Origin: JACKCR01 sp041390305
GTDB taxonomy: Bacteria; Eisenbacteria; RBG-16-71-46; CAIMUX01
Length of the DNA stretch: 64,000 nucleotides
Direction: 5' to 3'
NCBI GenBank assembly: GCA_041390305.1
Contig: JAWKQE010000002.1
Span: 62,001-126,000, forward strand
In this document: one piece after another, positions 45,201 through 52,906 of the stretch
Layout: the number at the start of each line of letters is the position of its first letter
Position numbering within the stretch: the first letter of the stretch is position 1
Notes under the pieces: generated by a model
Seen by the model: the letters and a program-made list of their open reading frames with translations, nothing else
The model's database searches: none
Told to the model about the DNA's origin: nothing
Translations under genes and position numbers: made by a program

Positions 45201-46156
45201 GCCGGGCCGTGACGCGAACGGTGGAAGGGCGGGAGCGGTACGACGTACGTCTGCGCTATGCGCGGGAGCTGCGCGAGGACCTCGACGATCTCCGTCGCGT
45301 GCTCGTGGCCACTCCCGCGGGCGCGCAGGTTCCGCTCGGGCAGCTCGCTGTGGTCGAGTACGTGCGCGGGCCTCAGATGATCAAGGGGGAGAATACCTTC
45401 CTGGTCGGGTACGTCCTCTTCGACAAGAAACCCGGGTTCGCCGAGGTCGATGTCGTCGAGCAGGCCGCCCACTACATCGAAGGGAAGATCGCGTCGGGCG
45501 ATCTCGTCGTCCCTCGAGGGGTGAGCTACGAGTTCGCCGGAAGCTACCAGAACCAGGTGCACGCGCAACGGACCCTCTCCTGGGTTCTGCCGCTCGCGCT
45601 CGCCGCGATCTTCGTCATCCTCTATCTCCAGTTCGGCTCACTTGCGATGACGTCGTTCGTCTTCTCGGCGGTGGGGGTGGCGTGGGCCGGCGGGTTCGTC
45701 CTGCTCTGGCTCTACGGCCGGAGCTGGTTCCTGGACTTCGGCGTGTTCGGCGTTTCGATGCAGAGCCTCTTCGGAGTCCACCCGCTCAACCTCAGCGTCG
45801 CCGTCTGGGTCGGCTTCCTCGCCCTCTTCGGCATCGCGACGGACGACGGCGTCATCGTCGGTACGTACCTCGGCCAGAGCTTTGCGAAGCGGCGCCCGAC
45901 TACCGTCGACGGGATCCGGAAGGCGGCACTCGAGGCCGGTTCACGCCGGATCCGTCCGTGTCTCATGACGACCGGGACGACGCTTCTCGCGCTTCTTCCG
46001 GTCCTCAGTTCGACGGGGCGTGGAGCGGAGATCATGGTGCCGATGGCGATTCCATCCTTCGGAGGGGTTCTCTTCGTTCTGCTCAACACCCTGATGGTGC
46101 CGGTCCTCTACGCCTGGAAGGAGGAGCGGAAGCTGCGTCGCCGGATCGGGGTCTGA
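42293..46156 (+). CDS. CusA-like heavy-metal RND efflux pump, enlarged
   Basis: A 1287-residue inner-membrane proton/metal antiporter; ATG at 42293 has a GGGAGGG-type site. RND hallmarks: N-terminal TM followed by IPDLGENQQIIFTEWPGRSPQDVEDQLTYPLSVALLGVPGVETVRTYSMFGFSTIYLIFEEDVEFYWSRSRILEKL, TM4 proton-relay GTMVDMGIVITENVLSR, FPGLGKEFMPPLDEGSFLLMPTTMPHASLGEA and a C-terminal TM set with FGIATDDGVIVGTYLGQ. It is some 240 residues longer than typical CusA (about 1050), mainly by a loop with two extra helices near residues 545-690 and a second periplasmic insert near 800-870 (RGETDYVRDVHGTPLLAPDGKPYLVRG). The partners are the adaptor and channel encoded upstream. The metal cannot be fixed from sequence; copper or silver is likely from the family. 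Confidence 0.92.
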   Translation: MSHETSSSRPRRSRRAGRSWIDPIVRFCLERKLVVLLTTLVLATWGAVVAPFSWNLGVLPRDPVPADAIPDLGENQQIIFTEWPGRSPQDVEDQLTYPLSVALLGVPGVETVRTYSMFGFSTIYLIFEEDVEFYWSRSRILEKLASLPSGTLPPGVQPALGPDATALGQVFWYTLEGRDASGEPTGGWDLDELRSIQDFQVKYALLSADGVAEVASVGGFVREYQIDLDPDAMRAYGVGLDDVANAVRMSNNDVGARTMEINQVEYLVRGIGFVRSTEDLEAVVVKSVEGTPVYLRQIANVGLGPAERRGVLDKEGAEVVGGVVVVRHGANPLETIESVKAKIAQISAGLPERTLEDGTVSRVTIVPFYDRTELIHETLGTLRHALRDEILVTILVVLVLVLHVRGALLVSLVLPLSVLLCFVGMKLFRIDANVVALSGIAIAIGTMVDMGIVITENVLSRVRKQDDPARTTRTVFLATREVGTAVLTAVATTVVGFLPVFAMTGPEGKLFGPLAFTKTFALMASALVAVIVLPPLTDLLLRPRRGLLGGRGASAGATEDSAAAVDEARRGRAKGRWSWLTPSRVGLGLLLFVVLVWLSRTWSPLGPEQGGVRNFVFVALVMGGLLFLLLGFQRTYPRLLSWSLRHKAGFLSLPLALTLLGAMIWLGFDALFGWLPQSVRTSGPVSQVTHVFPGLGKEFMPPLDEGSFLLMPTTMPHASLGEAKEVLQAQDMAIDAIPEVETAVGKIGRVDSALDPAPISMVETVITYSPTYLQDENGERLRFRFDRGETDYVRDVHGTPLLAPDGKPYLVRGKFERTEDGALVPDDRGRPFRLWRPALDPALNPGREAWPGIRDADDIWRVIEEAARIPGTTGAPKLQPIAARLVMLQSGMRAPMGIQVSGPDLASIEQFGLGLEKALAEVPTVEPNAVTADRIVGKPYLEIRIDREAIARYGLHVRNVQDVIETAIGGRAVTRTVEGRERYDVRLRYARELREDLDDLRRVLVATPAGAQVPLGQLAVVEYVRGPQMIKGENTFLVGYVLFDKKPGFAEVDVVEQAAHYIEGKIASGDLVVPRGVSYEFAGSYQNQVHAQRTLSWVLPLALAAIFVILYLQFGSLAMTSFVFSAVGVAWAGGFVLLWLYGRSWFLDFGVFGVSMQSLFGVHPLNLSVAVWVGFLALFGIATDDGVIVGTYLGQSFAKRRPTTVDGIRKAALEAGSRRIRPCLMTTGTTLLALLPVLSSTGRGAEIMVPMAIPSFGGVLFVLLNTLMVPVLYAWKEERKLRRRIGV

Positions 46157-46247
46157 GAACGGACGCCTCCATTGGGGTGGCTCCGGGGCTCCGGGGCAAA
46201 TAGACTGCCTCCGTGTGCTGCGAGAAGGACCTGTCGATGGAGACGAC

Positions 46248-48134
46248 ATGAAGACGAATCTGATCCTCGGAACACTGGCTCTCTTCTTCGCCCAGAGTGT
46301 GGTGGGCACGGCGATCACGAGTGTCGCCGGTGTTCCGCCCCTCTCTGTGCCTGTCGGCGTCACGGACGCCGCGGCCGCCTCCGTGGACGTCGCGTCCATC
46401 GAATGGGAGACGAACGAGGACGAGCCGTTCATCGGGGACCCGAACGCGCTCAAAGGAGGGACCTTCCGGTCCTGGCTCGCCGCGTATCCGCTCACCTTCC
46501 GTCTCGTCGGCCCCGACTCGAACGACGGGTTCGCCGCCTGGAATCGCTCCCAGACTACGGACTTCACCCTCGTGCGCATGCATCCGACCACGGACGAGTA
46601 CATTCCCTGTCTCGCGACCCACTGGAAGGTGATGGACGATCAACGCACGATCTACTACCGGCTCGACCCGGATGCCCGCTGGTCGGACGGCGAACCGATC
46701 ACGGCGGACGACTTCGTCTTCGCACTCGAGATGCTGGGGAGCGAGTACATCATCGATCCGTTCTGGAACACGTACGTCGACGAGACCTACGAGTCGGTGA
46801 CCGCGCTCGATCGCTACACGCTCGAGGTAGTAGGGAAACAGCCGAGCTGGCGCCCGCTCTACGACTTCAATCTCTTCCCACTCCCCAAGCACGTCCATGA
46901 GCTCGACGACGACTGGATCCGTACGAACAACCTGAAGCCCGCCGTCGGCGTGGGTCCCTACGTCATCTCCGAAACCGTCAACGGTCAGAAGGTCGTCTTC
47001 TCCCGGATCGACGACTGGTGGGGTGCGGAGAAGCGCTACTTCCAAGGGCTCTACAACGTCGACCGGATCGAACTTCTCATCGTTTCGGACCCGGATCGTG
47101 CGTTCGACTACTTCCAGAAGGGAGAGATCGACTACTACCTCGTCGGATCCGCCAAGAAGTGGGCTTCGGGGCTCGATGTGCCGGTGCTCGAGAAGGGATG
47201 GGCGAAGAAAAAGCGGATCTTCGTCGAGTATCCGCAGGGCATGCAGGGGATCGCACTCAACCTGACGAAGCCGATCTTCCAGAACAAGGACTTTCGGAAG
47301 GCCGTCCAGTACTCTTTCGACTTCCACGGCCTCAACCACAACCTGATGTACGACGCGTACTACCGGAAGGTCTCGGCGTTCGAGGGGACGGAGTACGAGA
47401 ACACGGACCTCGTACCGTACGGATTCGACCCGAAGAAGTGTCGTGAGCACCTGGCCGCCGCGGGCTACGAAACCCGCGGGTCCGACGGGATCTTCATCGA
47501 CGGTTCCGGCCGGCGGGCGAGCTTCACGCTCGTCTATGGGAGCCGTGCCTGGAGCGCGTTCTTCACGGTCATGAAACAGACGTGGGAGAAGCTCGGGATC
47601 GAGGTGGAGCTGAGCCTCCTCGAACCGGGCACGTCGTTCCAGCGCGGCTTGGAAAGGGAGTACGAGGCGCTGCTCATGAGCCGATCCGCAGGCTACTTCC
47701 CGGCCCCGCATCAGTACTTCCATTCCGAGTTCCTCTCCTCGACGAACAACAACAACATCTGGGGCTTCGGCAGTGCGGTGACCGACTCTCTGATCGACGT
47801 CTACCGCTACGACATGTCCAAGGACCACCGAATGGACGCGATGCATCGGCTCGATGCGATCATCCAGGACGAGGCGTTCTACCTCCCGCTCTTCCAGGCC
47901 CCCTACATCCGGATGGCATACTTCGATTATGTGAAGTTCCCCGACTTCTACGTGCCGAAGCGGTTCCAGCAGATCGAGGAGTGGCAGGTCTTCTGGGTCG
48001 ACGAGAACCGGAGGACGGAGGTCCGCGCGGCGATGGATGCGGGCAAGGCCTGGCCCGTGGACGAGGCCGTCGACGCCGATCCCTACGGCGTCAAGGAAGC
48101 GGTCGAGCGCGCGATGGTGGAGGGGGAGCGGTAG
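46248..48134 (+). CDS. Family-5 extracellular solute-binding protein (solitary)
   Basis: A 628-residue exported protein. I chose the ATG at 46248 (GGAGA upstream), which directly precedes the signal peptide; GTG at 46215 would add 11 residues and follows a TAGACT at 46201. The SBP_bac_5 pattern is clear: ALKGGTFRSWLAAYPLTFRLVGPDSNDG, LATHWKVMDDQRTIYYRLDPDARWSDGEPITADDFVFALEML, PAVGVGPYVISETVNGQKVVFSRIDDWWG, DYFQKGEIDYYLVG and AVQYSFDFHGLNHNLMYDAYYRKVSAFEGTEYEN. It most resembles the YejA-like branch. Such proteins deliver peptides or metal complexes to ABC permeases, but no permease is nearby. Its position right after the pump genes may reflect co-regulation only. Confidence 0.88.
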   Translation: MKTNLILGTLALFFAQSVVGTAITSVAGVPPLSVPVGVTDAAAASVDVASIEWETNEDEPFIGDPNALKGGTFRSWLAAYPLTFRLVGPDSNDGFAAWNRSQTTDFTLVRMHPTTDEYIPCLATHWKVMDDQRTIYYRLDPDARWSDGEPITADDFVFALEMLGSEYIIDPFWNTYVDETYESVTALDRYTLEVVGKQPSWRPLYDFNLFPLPKHVHELDDDWIRTNNLKPAVGVGPYVISETVNGQKVVFSRIDDWWGAEKRYFQGLYNVDRIELLIVSDPDRAFDYFQKGEIDYYLVGSAKKWASGLDVPVLEKGWAKKKRIFVEYPQGMQGIALNLTKPIFQNKDFRKAVQYSFDFHGLNHNLMYDAYYRKVSAFEGTEYENTDLVPYGFDPKKCREHLAAAGYETRGSDGIFIDGSGRRASFTLVYGSRAWSAFFTVMKQTWEKLGIEVELSLLEPGTSFQRGLEREYEALLMSRSAGYFPAPHQYFHSEFLSSTNNNNIWGFGSAVTDSLIDVYRYDMSKDHRMDAMHRLDAIIQDEAFYLPLFQAPYIRMAYFDYVKFPDFYVPKRFQQIEEWQVFWVDENRRTEVRAAMDAGKAWPVDEAVDADPYGVKEAVERAMVEGER

Positions 48135-48183
48135 CGTCCTGGCCTGGGGCCTGACGTCCCGACATCCGGGGTGAGTTCCGGCT

Positions 48184-48257
48184 TTCGGTGTGAGTTCTCT
48201 CGCTCTGGCGTGAGTTCCAGCTTCGGTGTGAGCCCTTTCGCTCTGGCGTGAGCGCTA
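48184..48257. repeat. Tandem repeat, two 38-bp units
   Basis: Units at about 48184-48221 and 48222-48257 share TTCGGTGTGAG, then a CTCGCTCTGGCGTGAG or TTCGCTCTGGCGTGAG block. A shorter GGGGTGAGTTCCGGCTT half-copy precedes them. They sit between convergent genes and include the stop of the hybrid kinase gene (48255). Confidence 0.65.
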
Positions 48258-50750
48258 GTCTCGTCGCGTCAGCGCGAGCTCATCCAGCTTCGCCGCGATG
48301 TCCGCTCCGGTGACAGGCTTCGCGAGGACGTCCGTCATCCCTGCCTCGAGGCAGCGCTCGCGATCGTCGCCCAGAACATGTGCGGTGAGGGCGACAATCG
48401 GAACCGCCGGGTCGAGCACTCCGCTGCCCGCGCGGATCACGCGGGTGGCTTCGACGCCGTCCAGCCCAGGCATCTGCACGTCCATGAGGACGACATCGAA
48501 TCGGTTTGTTCCGAGACGCGTCAGTGCTTCGCGGCCGTCACCCGCCACCTCGGCGCGGTGGCCGAGCCGTTCCACCAGTCCGACGATCACCGCCTGATTG
48601 ACGAGATTGTCCTCGCAGACCAGCACGCGGAGTCGTCGCGTCGGCTCCGGGGCGGGGCCGCCCGATGCCAGAGGTCGCGTGTCGAACACCGCGTCGCTTG
48701 CGAGTCCGGGTCGAGAGCCGGCATCTTCTTCTCGCGAGTGGCGCGACACCTTGGACTGTGTGGAATGGGTGGAGGCGGCCGCCGAGGGGGCCGACGGAGA
48801 TTCGGCGACCTCCAGGGGCAGGGTGAACCAGAACCTCGAGCCTACGCCCGGTGTGCTCTCGACGCCGATCTGTCCGTTCGCGGCGTCCACCAGTCTTCGG
48901 CAGATGGCGAGTCCGAGCCCCGTTCCGCCGAACCTGCGTGCGATGGAGTCGTCGCCCTGAACGAAGGGTTCGAAGAGCCCGTCGATCTGATGGGCCGGGA
49001 TCCCGATGCCGGTGTCCTCTACCGCGACGAGGAGTTTCGTGTCGTCCTCCATCGTGGAGACTTGGACCGAGACGCTGCCCCGCTCCGTGAACTTGAGAGC
49101 ATTGGCGACCAGGTTTGCGATCAGCTGCCGAAGGCGGAGTGGATCCCCGATGAGGCGAGTCGGGACCTGGGGTCCGATCCAGAATCGGAACTCGATCTCT
49201 CGGTCGGACGCCCGGAGCGAGAACGGCTGTACGGCCGTCGCGACGGTGGAGTAGAGGTCGAACTCGGTTCGCTCGAGAGCCAATCGTCCGGCTTCGACTT
49301 TGGAGAAGTCGAGAATGTCATCGACGACGGCGCGGAGAGTTTCGCCGGCCGATCGCGCCAGATTCGCGTACTCCTGCTGCTCGGACGTCAGGCCCGATCG
49401 AAGGAGCAGGTCGGTGGCGCCGATGACGCCATTGATCGGAGTCCGGATCTCATGGGACATCATGGCGAGGAACGTACTCTTTGCCCGGTTTGCGGCTTCG
49501 GCACGCTCTCTCGCTTCCAGCAAGGTGGCATTGCGATCTCGTTCTGCCTCGGTTTCGCGCTTTGCCGCCTGCAGCTCGAAACGGGCCCGAAGCTCCGCAA
49601 TCTGCCGGGCTTTCTCCTCGTTGAAGATCTGCGTTCGGAGTTCAGTGGCCCGCCGAGCATTGTCGAGTGCCGCCTGGAACTGTCCCGACTGCTCGAGGAT
49701 GTCCGACGCGAACTCGTGGATGCTGAGGACGAGATCGTCGACGTTCGCGGACTCGGCGATCGCCCGAGCCTCGTCGAGGTAGGAGAGCGCTTCGGCCGGG
49801 CCGTTCGTCTCCATTTCGATCTGGGCGAGCTCTCGCAGGCAGAGCGCTTGTAGGATCGAGTAACCGGACCGTCTGGCCAGCCCGAGTGAGTGTTCACACG
49901 CCGCTCGCGCCTCCGCGTACCTGTCCTGCTTCCCCGCAATCCGGCCTCGGCCGAAGGAGGCCCAGGCCATCACGTCGACGTTGTCGATCTCGTGAGCGAG
50001 TCGCTCCGCCGTCTCGAGGTGATGCTTGGCCTCGTCCAGCCGGTCGTCTTCGGAGAGGTAGGTACCGAGGTTCATTTCGCAGTGCATCACGCCATCGATG
50101 AGGTCGTGGGCGCGCGACAGCTCACTGGAGGTCCTGAGATGATGGTAGGACGACTCGTGGTCGCCCTCGCGGCGGTAGACCTGGGACAGGTTGAAATGCG
50201 CCCGCGCAAGTCCCCGCACCGATCCCGACCGCTCGTGTTCGTCGATCGCGCGCAGATAGAGATCGATCGCACCGGCGAAGTCGGCACGGTAGCTCCTGGC
50301 CAAGCCGATCTGGGTGAGGGCTTCGCCTCGTGCGATGGCCGGCAGGAGTTCGAACCGCGCGAGGGCGATCTGTGCTGCGCGATCCACTCGATCGATCTGA
50401 CCGGCGCGGAGGTAGACGCTGATCAGTCGGGCATAGGTCTGTGCGATGATGGCATCGTTCCGGCTGGCGTCCGCCGCGGAGATGGCGATCTCCGCCCGTT
50501 CGAATGCCTGCTCGACCTCTCCACGCTCTCCCAGTGCGTTTGCGAGCAGAGAGCTGGCCAAGGCGAGGATCGCGACGTCATTCCTCTCGGCCGCAGATCG
50601 GGCGATACCCTCGGCGACGGAGATCCGTTCCGCGATGGGTGCACCGACTGCTTCCCCAAGGCGCGCAATCGCGTCTCTGTCGCCGAGCGCGGTCTGTGAT
50701 TCGCCGGTCTCGATGCTGAATGGCCCACCGCCGTTGTGGGCAAGACTCAT
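48255..50750 (-). CDS. TPR-containing hybrid histidine kinase / response regulator
   Basis: An 831-residue cytoplasmic protein; the ATG at 50750 has GAGGAGG upstream (the frame extends to 50813 without a site). Residues 30-385 are tetratricopeptide-like helical repeats (for example ALTQIGLARSYRADFAGAIDLYLRAIDEHERSG, ARAHFNLSQVYRREGDHESSYHHLRTS). A coiled coil (EEKARQIAELRARFELQAAKRETEAERDRNATLLEARERAEAANRAKS) leads to HisKA with SHEIRTPINGVIGAT (His433), a GHKL ATPase (NLVANALKFTERG, VEDTGIGI, FGGTGLGLAICRRLV), a low-complexity linker, and a C-terminal receiver with phospho-Asp757 (FDVVLMDVQMPGLDG). There is no transmembrane segment, so it senses through the TPR part. No DNA-binding output or HPt domain is present, so a downstream partner is expected elsewhere. 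Confidence 0.92.
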   Translation of the reverse strand: MSLAHNGGGPFSIETGESQTALGDRDAIARLGEAVGAPIAERISVAEGIARSAAERNDVAILALASSLLANALGERGEVEQAFERAEIAISAADASRNDAIIAQTYARLISVYLRAGQIDRVDRAAQIALARFELLPAIARGEALTQIGLARSYRADFAGAIDLYLRAIDEHERSGSVRGLARAHFNLSQVYRREGDHESSYHHLRTSSELSRAHDLIDGVMHCEMNLGTYLSEDDRLDEAKHHLETAERLAHEIDNVDVMAWASFGRGRIAGKQDRYAEARAACEHSLGLARRSGYSILQALCLRELAQIEMETNGPAEALSYLDEARAIAESANVDDLVLSIHEFASDILEQSGQFQAALDNARRATELRTQIFNEEKARQIAELRARFELQAAKRETEAERDRNATLLEARERAEAANRAKSTFLAMMSHEIRTPINGVIGATDLLLRSGLTSEQQEYANLARSAGETLRAVVDDILDFSKVEAGRLALERTEFDLYSTVATAVQPFSLRASDREIEFRFWIGPQVPTRLIGDPLRLRQLIANLVANALKFTERGSVSVQVSTMEDDTKLLVAVEDTGIGIPAHQIDGLFEPFVQGDDSIARRFGGTGLGLAICRRLVDAANGQIGVESTPGVGSRFWFTLPLEVAESPSAPSAAASTHSTQSKVSRHSREEDAGSRPGLASDAVFDTRPLASGGPAPEPTRRLRVLVCEDNLVNQAVIVGLVERLGHRAEVAGDGREALTRLGTNRFDVVLMDVQMPGLDGVEATRVIRAGSGVLDPAVPIVALTAHVLGDDRERCLEAGMTDVLAKPVTGADIAAKLDELALTRRD

Positions 50751-51061
50751 GTGTCCTCCTCGAGCTTTGCGCCTCGGGAGTCTAGCAGTCGGAAGGTGAG
50801 AGGAACCGCTCATTCGGCTTCATTCGTACGACTCGGTGACCCTTGACCGGACACGGGCGCTCCGTCATCTTTTCTCCGGCGACAGTCCTCGCCCAACCCC
50901 TTTGACCGGCCCCCAGCGCCGGCCCTCGCGGGGCAAAGGAGGGAGTACCTCCGGACTCGTGTTCCGAGCCTTTGCGCGCCGCGCGGGCTCACTGCTGGGG
51001 AGTGCGCCCGCGGGGTAGACGCGACGCCGAAGCGTGTTGCGTGAAGCCAAAGGAGATCGGA
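50751..51061. other. Intergenic region, 311 bases, divergent genes
   Basis: It separates the hybrid kinase from the disrupted small gene at 51062. I see no gene or clear regulatory motif in it. Confidence 0.45.
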
Positions 51062-51102
51062 ATGCCGAAGGACAAAGACCTCGAGCGTATCGTTCGCGCC
51101 CG

Positions 51103-51112
51103 TATGCGGAAG
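51103..51112. repeat. Target-site duplication, left copy
   Basis: TATGCGGAAG here is repeated exactly at 52400-52409, directly on the other side of the insertion sequence. The 10-base length is near the 8-11 bases made by IS1-type transposases. Confidence 0.88.
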
Positions 51113-52399
51113 GTTGTGGTCGGGAGATTGCGGATTCACCAGCGCCGAGTCTCCCCTGATGACCCCATCGAGTCCCTTGGCCCCGCGGTTCCCGTTCCAT
51201 GGCCTCAGATCGCGTACTTCAGCTCATGCTTCCGCTGGCACTCCCCGAGAATCGGCGTGAACACCTTCCGTTCGTAGTATGCCTCCCACGGTTTTGGCAC
51301 TGACTGACGTTTTGGGAACAGCCGCCGCCTCAAGATGTCGAACCAGGTCAGCGGCCGGTCCGCGAGTCCGACCTTCATCGCCGTCGTCTCCCTTCCGCGC
51401 TTCTCTCGTCTTCGCTTGATGTAGTTCCGCCAGACCAGGAAGAACGACAACCTCTCGAGCGCTCCCATCCGCCGTTTCGAGAACGAGATCGTCTCCCTGC
51501 GGTGGTTGGCGTGACTGTGGCGGATCAGGAGATCGGCCAGGTTGACCGGGAAGAGCGGGTTCGCGTGGGTGCGTGCCTCCTTCGATGAGGTCCGATGGTG
51601 ATCGATCTTCTCCCCGGGTCGCGAGCGCAGAACGCGTTGAATGGAGCGCGGATAGGCCGGGTGCTCGTCACTGTGGAGTTGGAGCGTCCCCGGACTCCGA
51701 TCGACCAGAGTCTCGAGAAGATCCGCCATTCCTGTCTCCACCGCCTTCGGGTCCGGCCGCCCGAGACGATCCTCCAGTTCCTTCCGGATCACCTTCTGCC
51801 GTGGAGTCATCTTTCCCTTCCTCCGAAGAGGACTGTCCGTGAACGCATAGACGTACCAGGAGTCCTGCCCGACCGCGAGGTTCACGTGGAAGGGGAAGTA
51901 CTGCGAGTACTCGAAGGTCTCGAAGCCATCGACGACGACCGGTTCGCTGAGCTCGACCTTGCCCAGCTCGTGGGCCTGGAAGAGTAGGCAATGACGGCTG
52001 AGTCGCGACTGATGAAGAGCGATGGTGGAGTGCGAGACCTTGCGGATGCGTGCCGCCTGCCTAAGCGCGGTACCGTTCGAGAGAGTCTGTGCGACTTGGG
52101 CGAGGAGACGTCTCTTCTTGAGCCAGTAGGTGGCGGAAAAGGTGCGAGTGGAGAACCGCCTGCCACAGTGCCGGCAGCGGAAGCGTTGGAACCGCCTCTG
52201 GTCAGAGGGTCGCGTGAACCATCCGTCCCGGACCCAGTGCCAGGTTCGGTCCTGAGGCAAGTGGAAGTTGCACGTGGGGTTGGGGCAGAACGGTGGGCGG
52301 CGCGGAGTGCGACGGGATCGGGGTGTCGGCTGGATGACGCTCATGCCCCTGGCAGTGCGTCATCCGGACCAACGGATCACCAATCTCTCCGCCACAATC
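51113..52399. mobile_element. 1287-bp insertion sequence, IS1-like transposase
   Basis: Bounded by exact 10-base direct repeats (51103-51112, 52400-52409). The ends are imperfect inverted repeats: from the left GTTGTGGTCGGGAGATTG, from the right (complement) GATTGTGGCGGAGAGATTG, matching over most of about 18 bases with one gap. It carries one gene on the minus strand, the transposase at 51205..52344. The exact duplication suggests a recent insertion. Confidence 0.88.
51205..52344 (-). CDS. IS transposase (DDE type, zinc-ribbon N-terminus)
   Basis: A 379-residue transposase. Residues 19-70 are a zinc ribbon (CPNPTC ... FRCRHCGRRFS) like the InsA-type DNA-binding part of IS1 and relatives. 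A helix-turn-helix segment (TLSNGTALRQAARIRKVSHSTIALHQSRL) follows. Catalytic carboxylates are likely Asp in VVVDGFETFEY, Asp in LHSDEHPAYPR and Glu in the NHRRETISFSKRRMGALERLSFFLVWRNYIKRR block. It fills most of the element between the inverted repeats. IS1-like assignment is by pattern and by the 10-base duplication; the family would need a database check. The gene looks intact. Confidence 0.82.
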   Translation of the reverse strand: MSVIQPTPRSRRTPRRPPFCPNPTCNFHLPQDRTWHWVRDGWFTRPSDQRRFQRFRCRHCGRRFSTRTFSATYWLKKRRLLAQVAQTLSNGTALRQAARIRKVSHSTIALHQSRLSRHCLLFQAHELGKVELSEPVVVDGFETFEYSQYFPFHVNLAVGQDSWYVYAFTDSPLRRKGKMTPRQKVIRKELEDRLGRPDPKAVETGMADLLETLVDRSPGTLQLHSDEHPAYPRSIQRVLRSRPGEKIDHHRTSSKEARTHANPLFPVNLADLLIRHSHANHRRETISFSKRRMGALERLSFFLVWRNYIKRRREKRGRETTAMKVGLADRPLTWFDILRRRLFPKRQSVPKPWEAYYERKVFTPILGECQRKHELKYAI

Positions 52400-52409
52400 T
52401 ATGCGGAAG
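52400..52409. repeat. Target-site duplication, right copy
   Basis: Exact copy of TATGCGGAAG found at 51103-51112, marking the right edge of the insertion sequence. Confidence 0.88.
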
Positions 52410-52906
52410 ACCGGTGAGTCTCACACCACCGCCCGCTCTGTCATAGTCGGGAGATCCTCGGGATCTGCGCACACCGCGACGGCGCGGGCCGCCGTCCCCA
52501 AGTCACCAGTGCCGAAGGCCGAGTGGCCTCGTCTGGCTCGGCGAAGGAGTGGTCCGCGTGCGCACTGCCGTCCCCGAGAGGTCCATCCGCTTCGATTGGG
52601 TGGATGGGACGCAGGTCAACGTCACCTTCGTGGTCAAGGACGCGGCGAAGTCGAGTGTGAGCGTCCAGCACGTGAAGCTCTCCGGGAAGGACGACATAGC
52701 TGTCCGTAAGTCGTTCTGGCAGGAGAAGCTCGATCGTCTGCGCGGGCATCTCGAGGGGACGGTCTCGAACCCGTGACGCTGCGCTGATAGAGTCTCCGGG
52801 TCCTCGGTCGGCGGGGATCCGGAGATTCCCGCGAGTGGCCCGGGCCACCTGGACATTGCGCGAAGCGCCTCGCGAAAGGGGCGGAGGAAGAGGAAGAGGG
52901 AGATCG

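Larger units (their letters stand above)
51062..52776 (+). pseudogene. Small gene split by an insertion sequence and internally deleted
   Basis: ATG at 51062 follows AAAGGAG. Codons 1-17 read MPKDKDLERIVRARMRK, then the insertion begins. Directly after it, from 52400, the same frame resumes as MRKTGESHTTARSVIVGRSS; joining the halves across the duplicated TATGCGGAAG restores ARMRKTGESHTTAR, a motif I associate with a widespread bacterial family. The frame then breaks after PKAEWPRLA at about 52535, and a different frame gives VRTAVPERSIRFDWVDGTQVNVTFVVKDAAKSSVSVQHVKLSGKDDI to a stop at 52776, the usual C-terminus of the same family. So an internal segment is deleted as well. The product is not functional. 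The family name is uncertain (SRPBCC/AHSA1-related tail). Confidence 0.8.
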
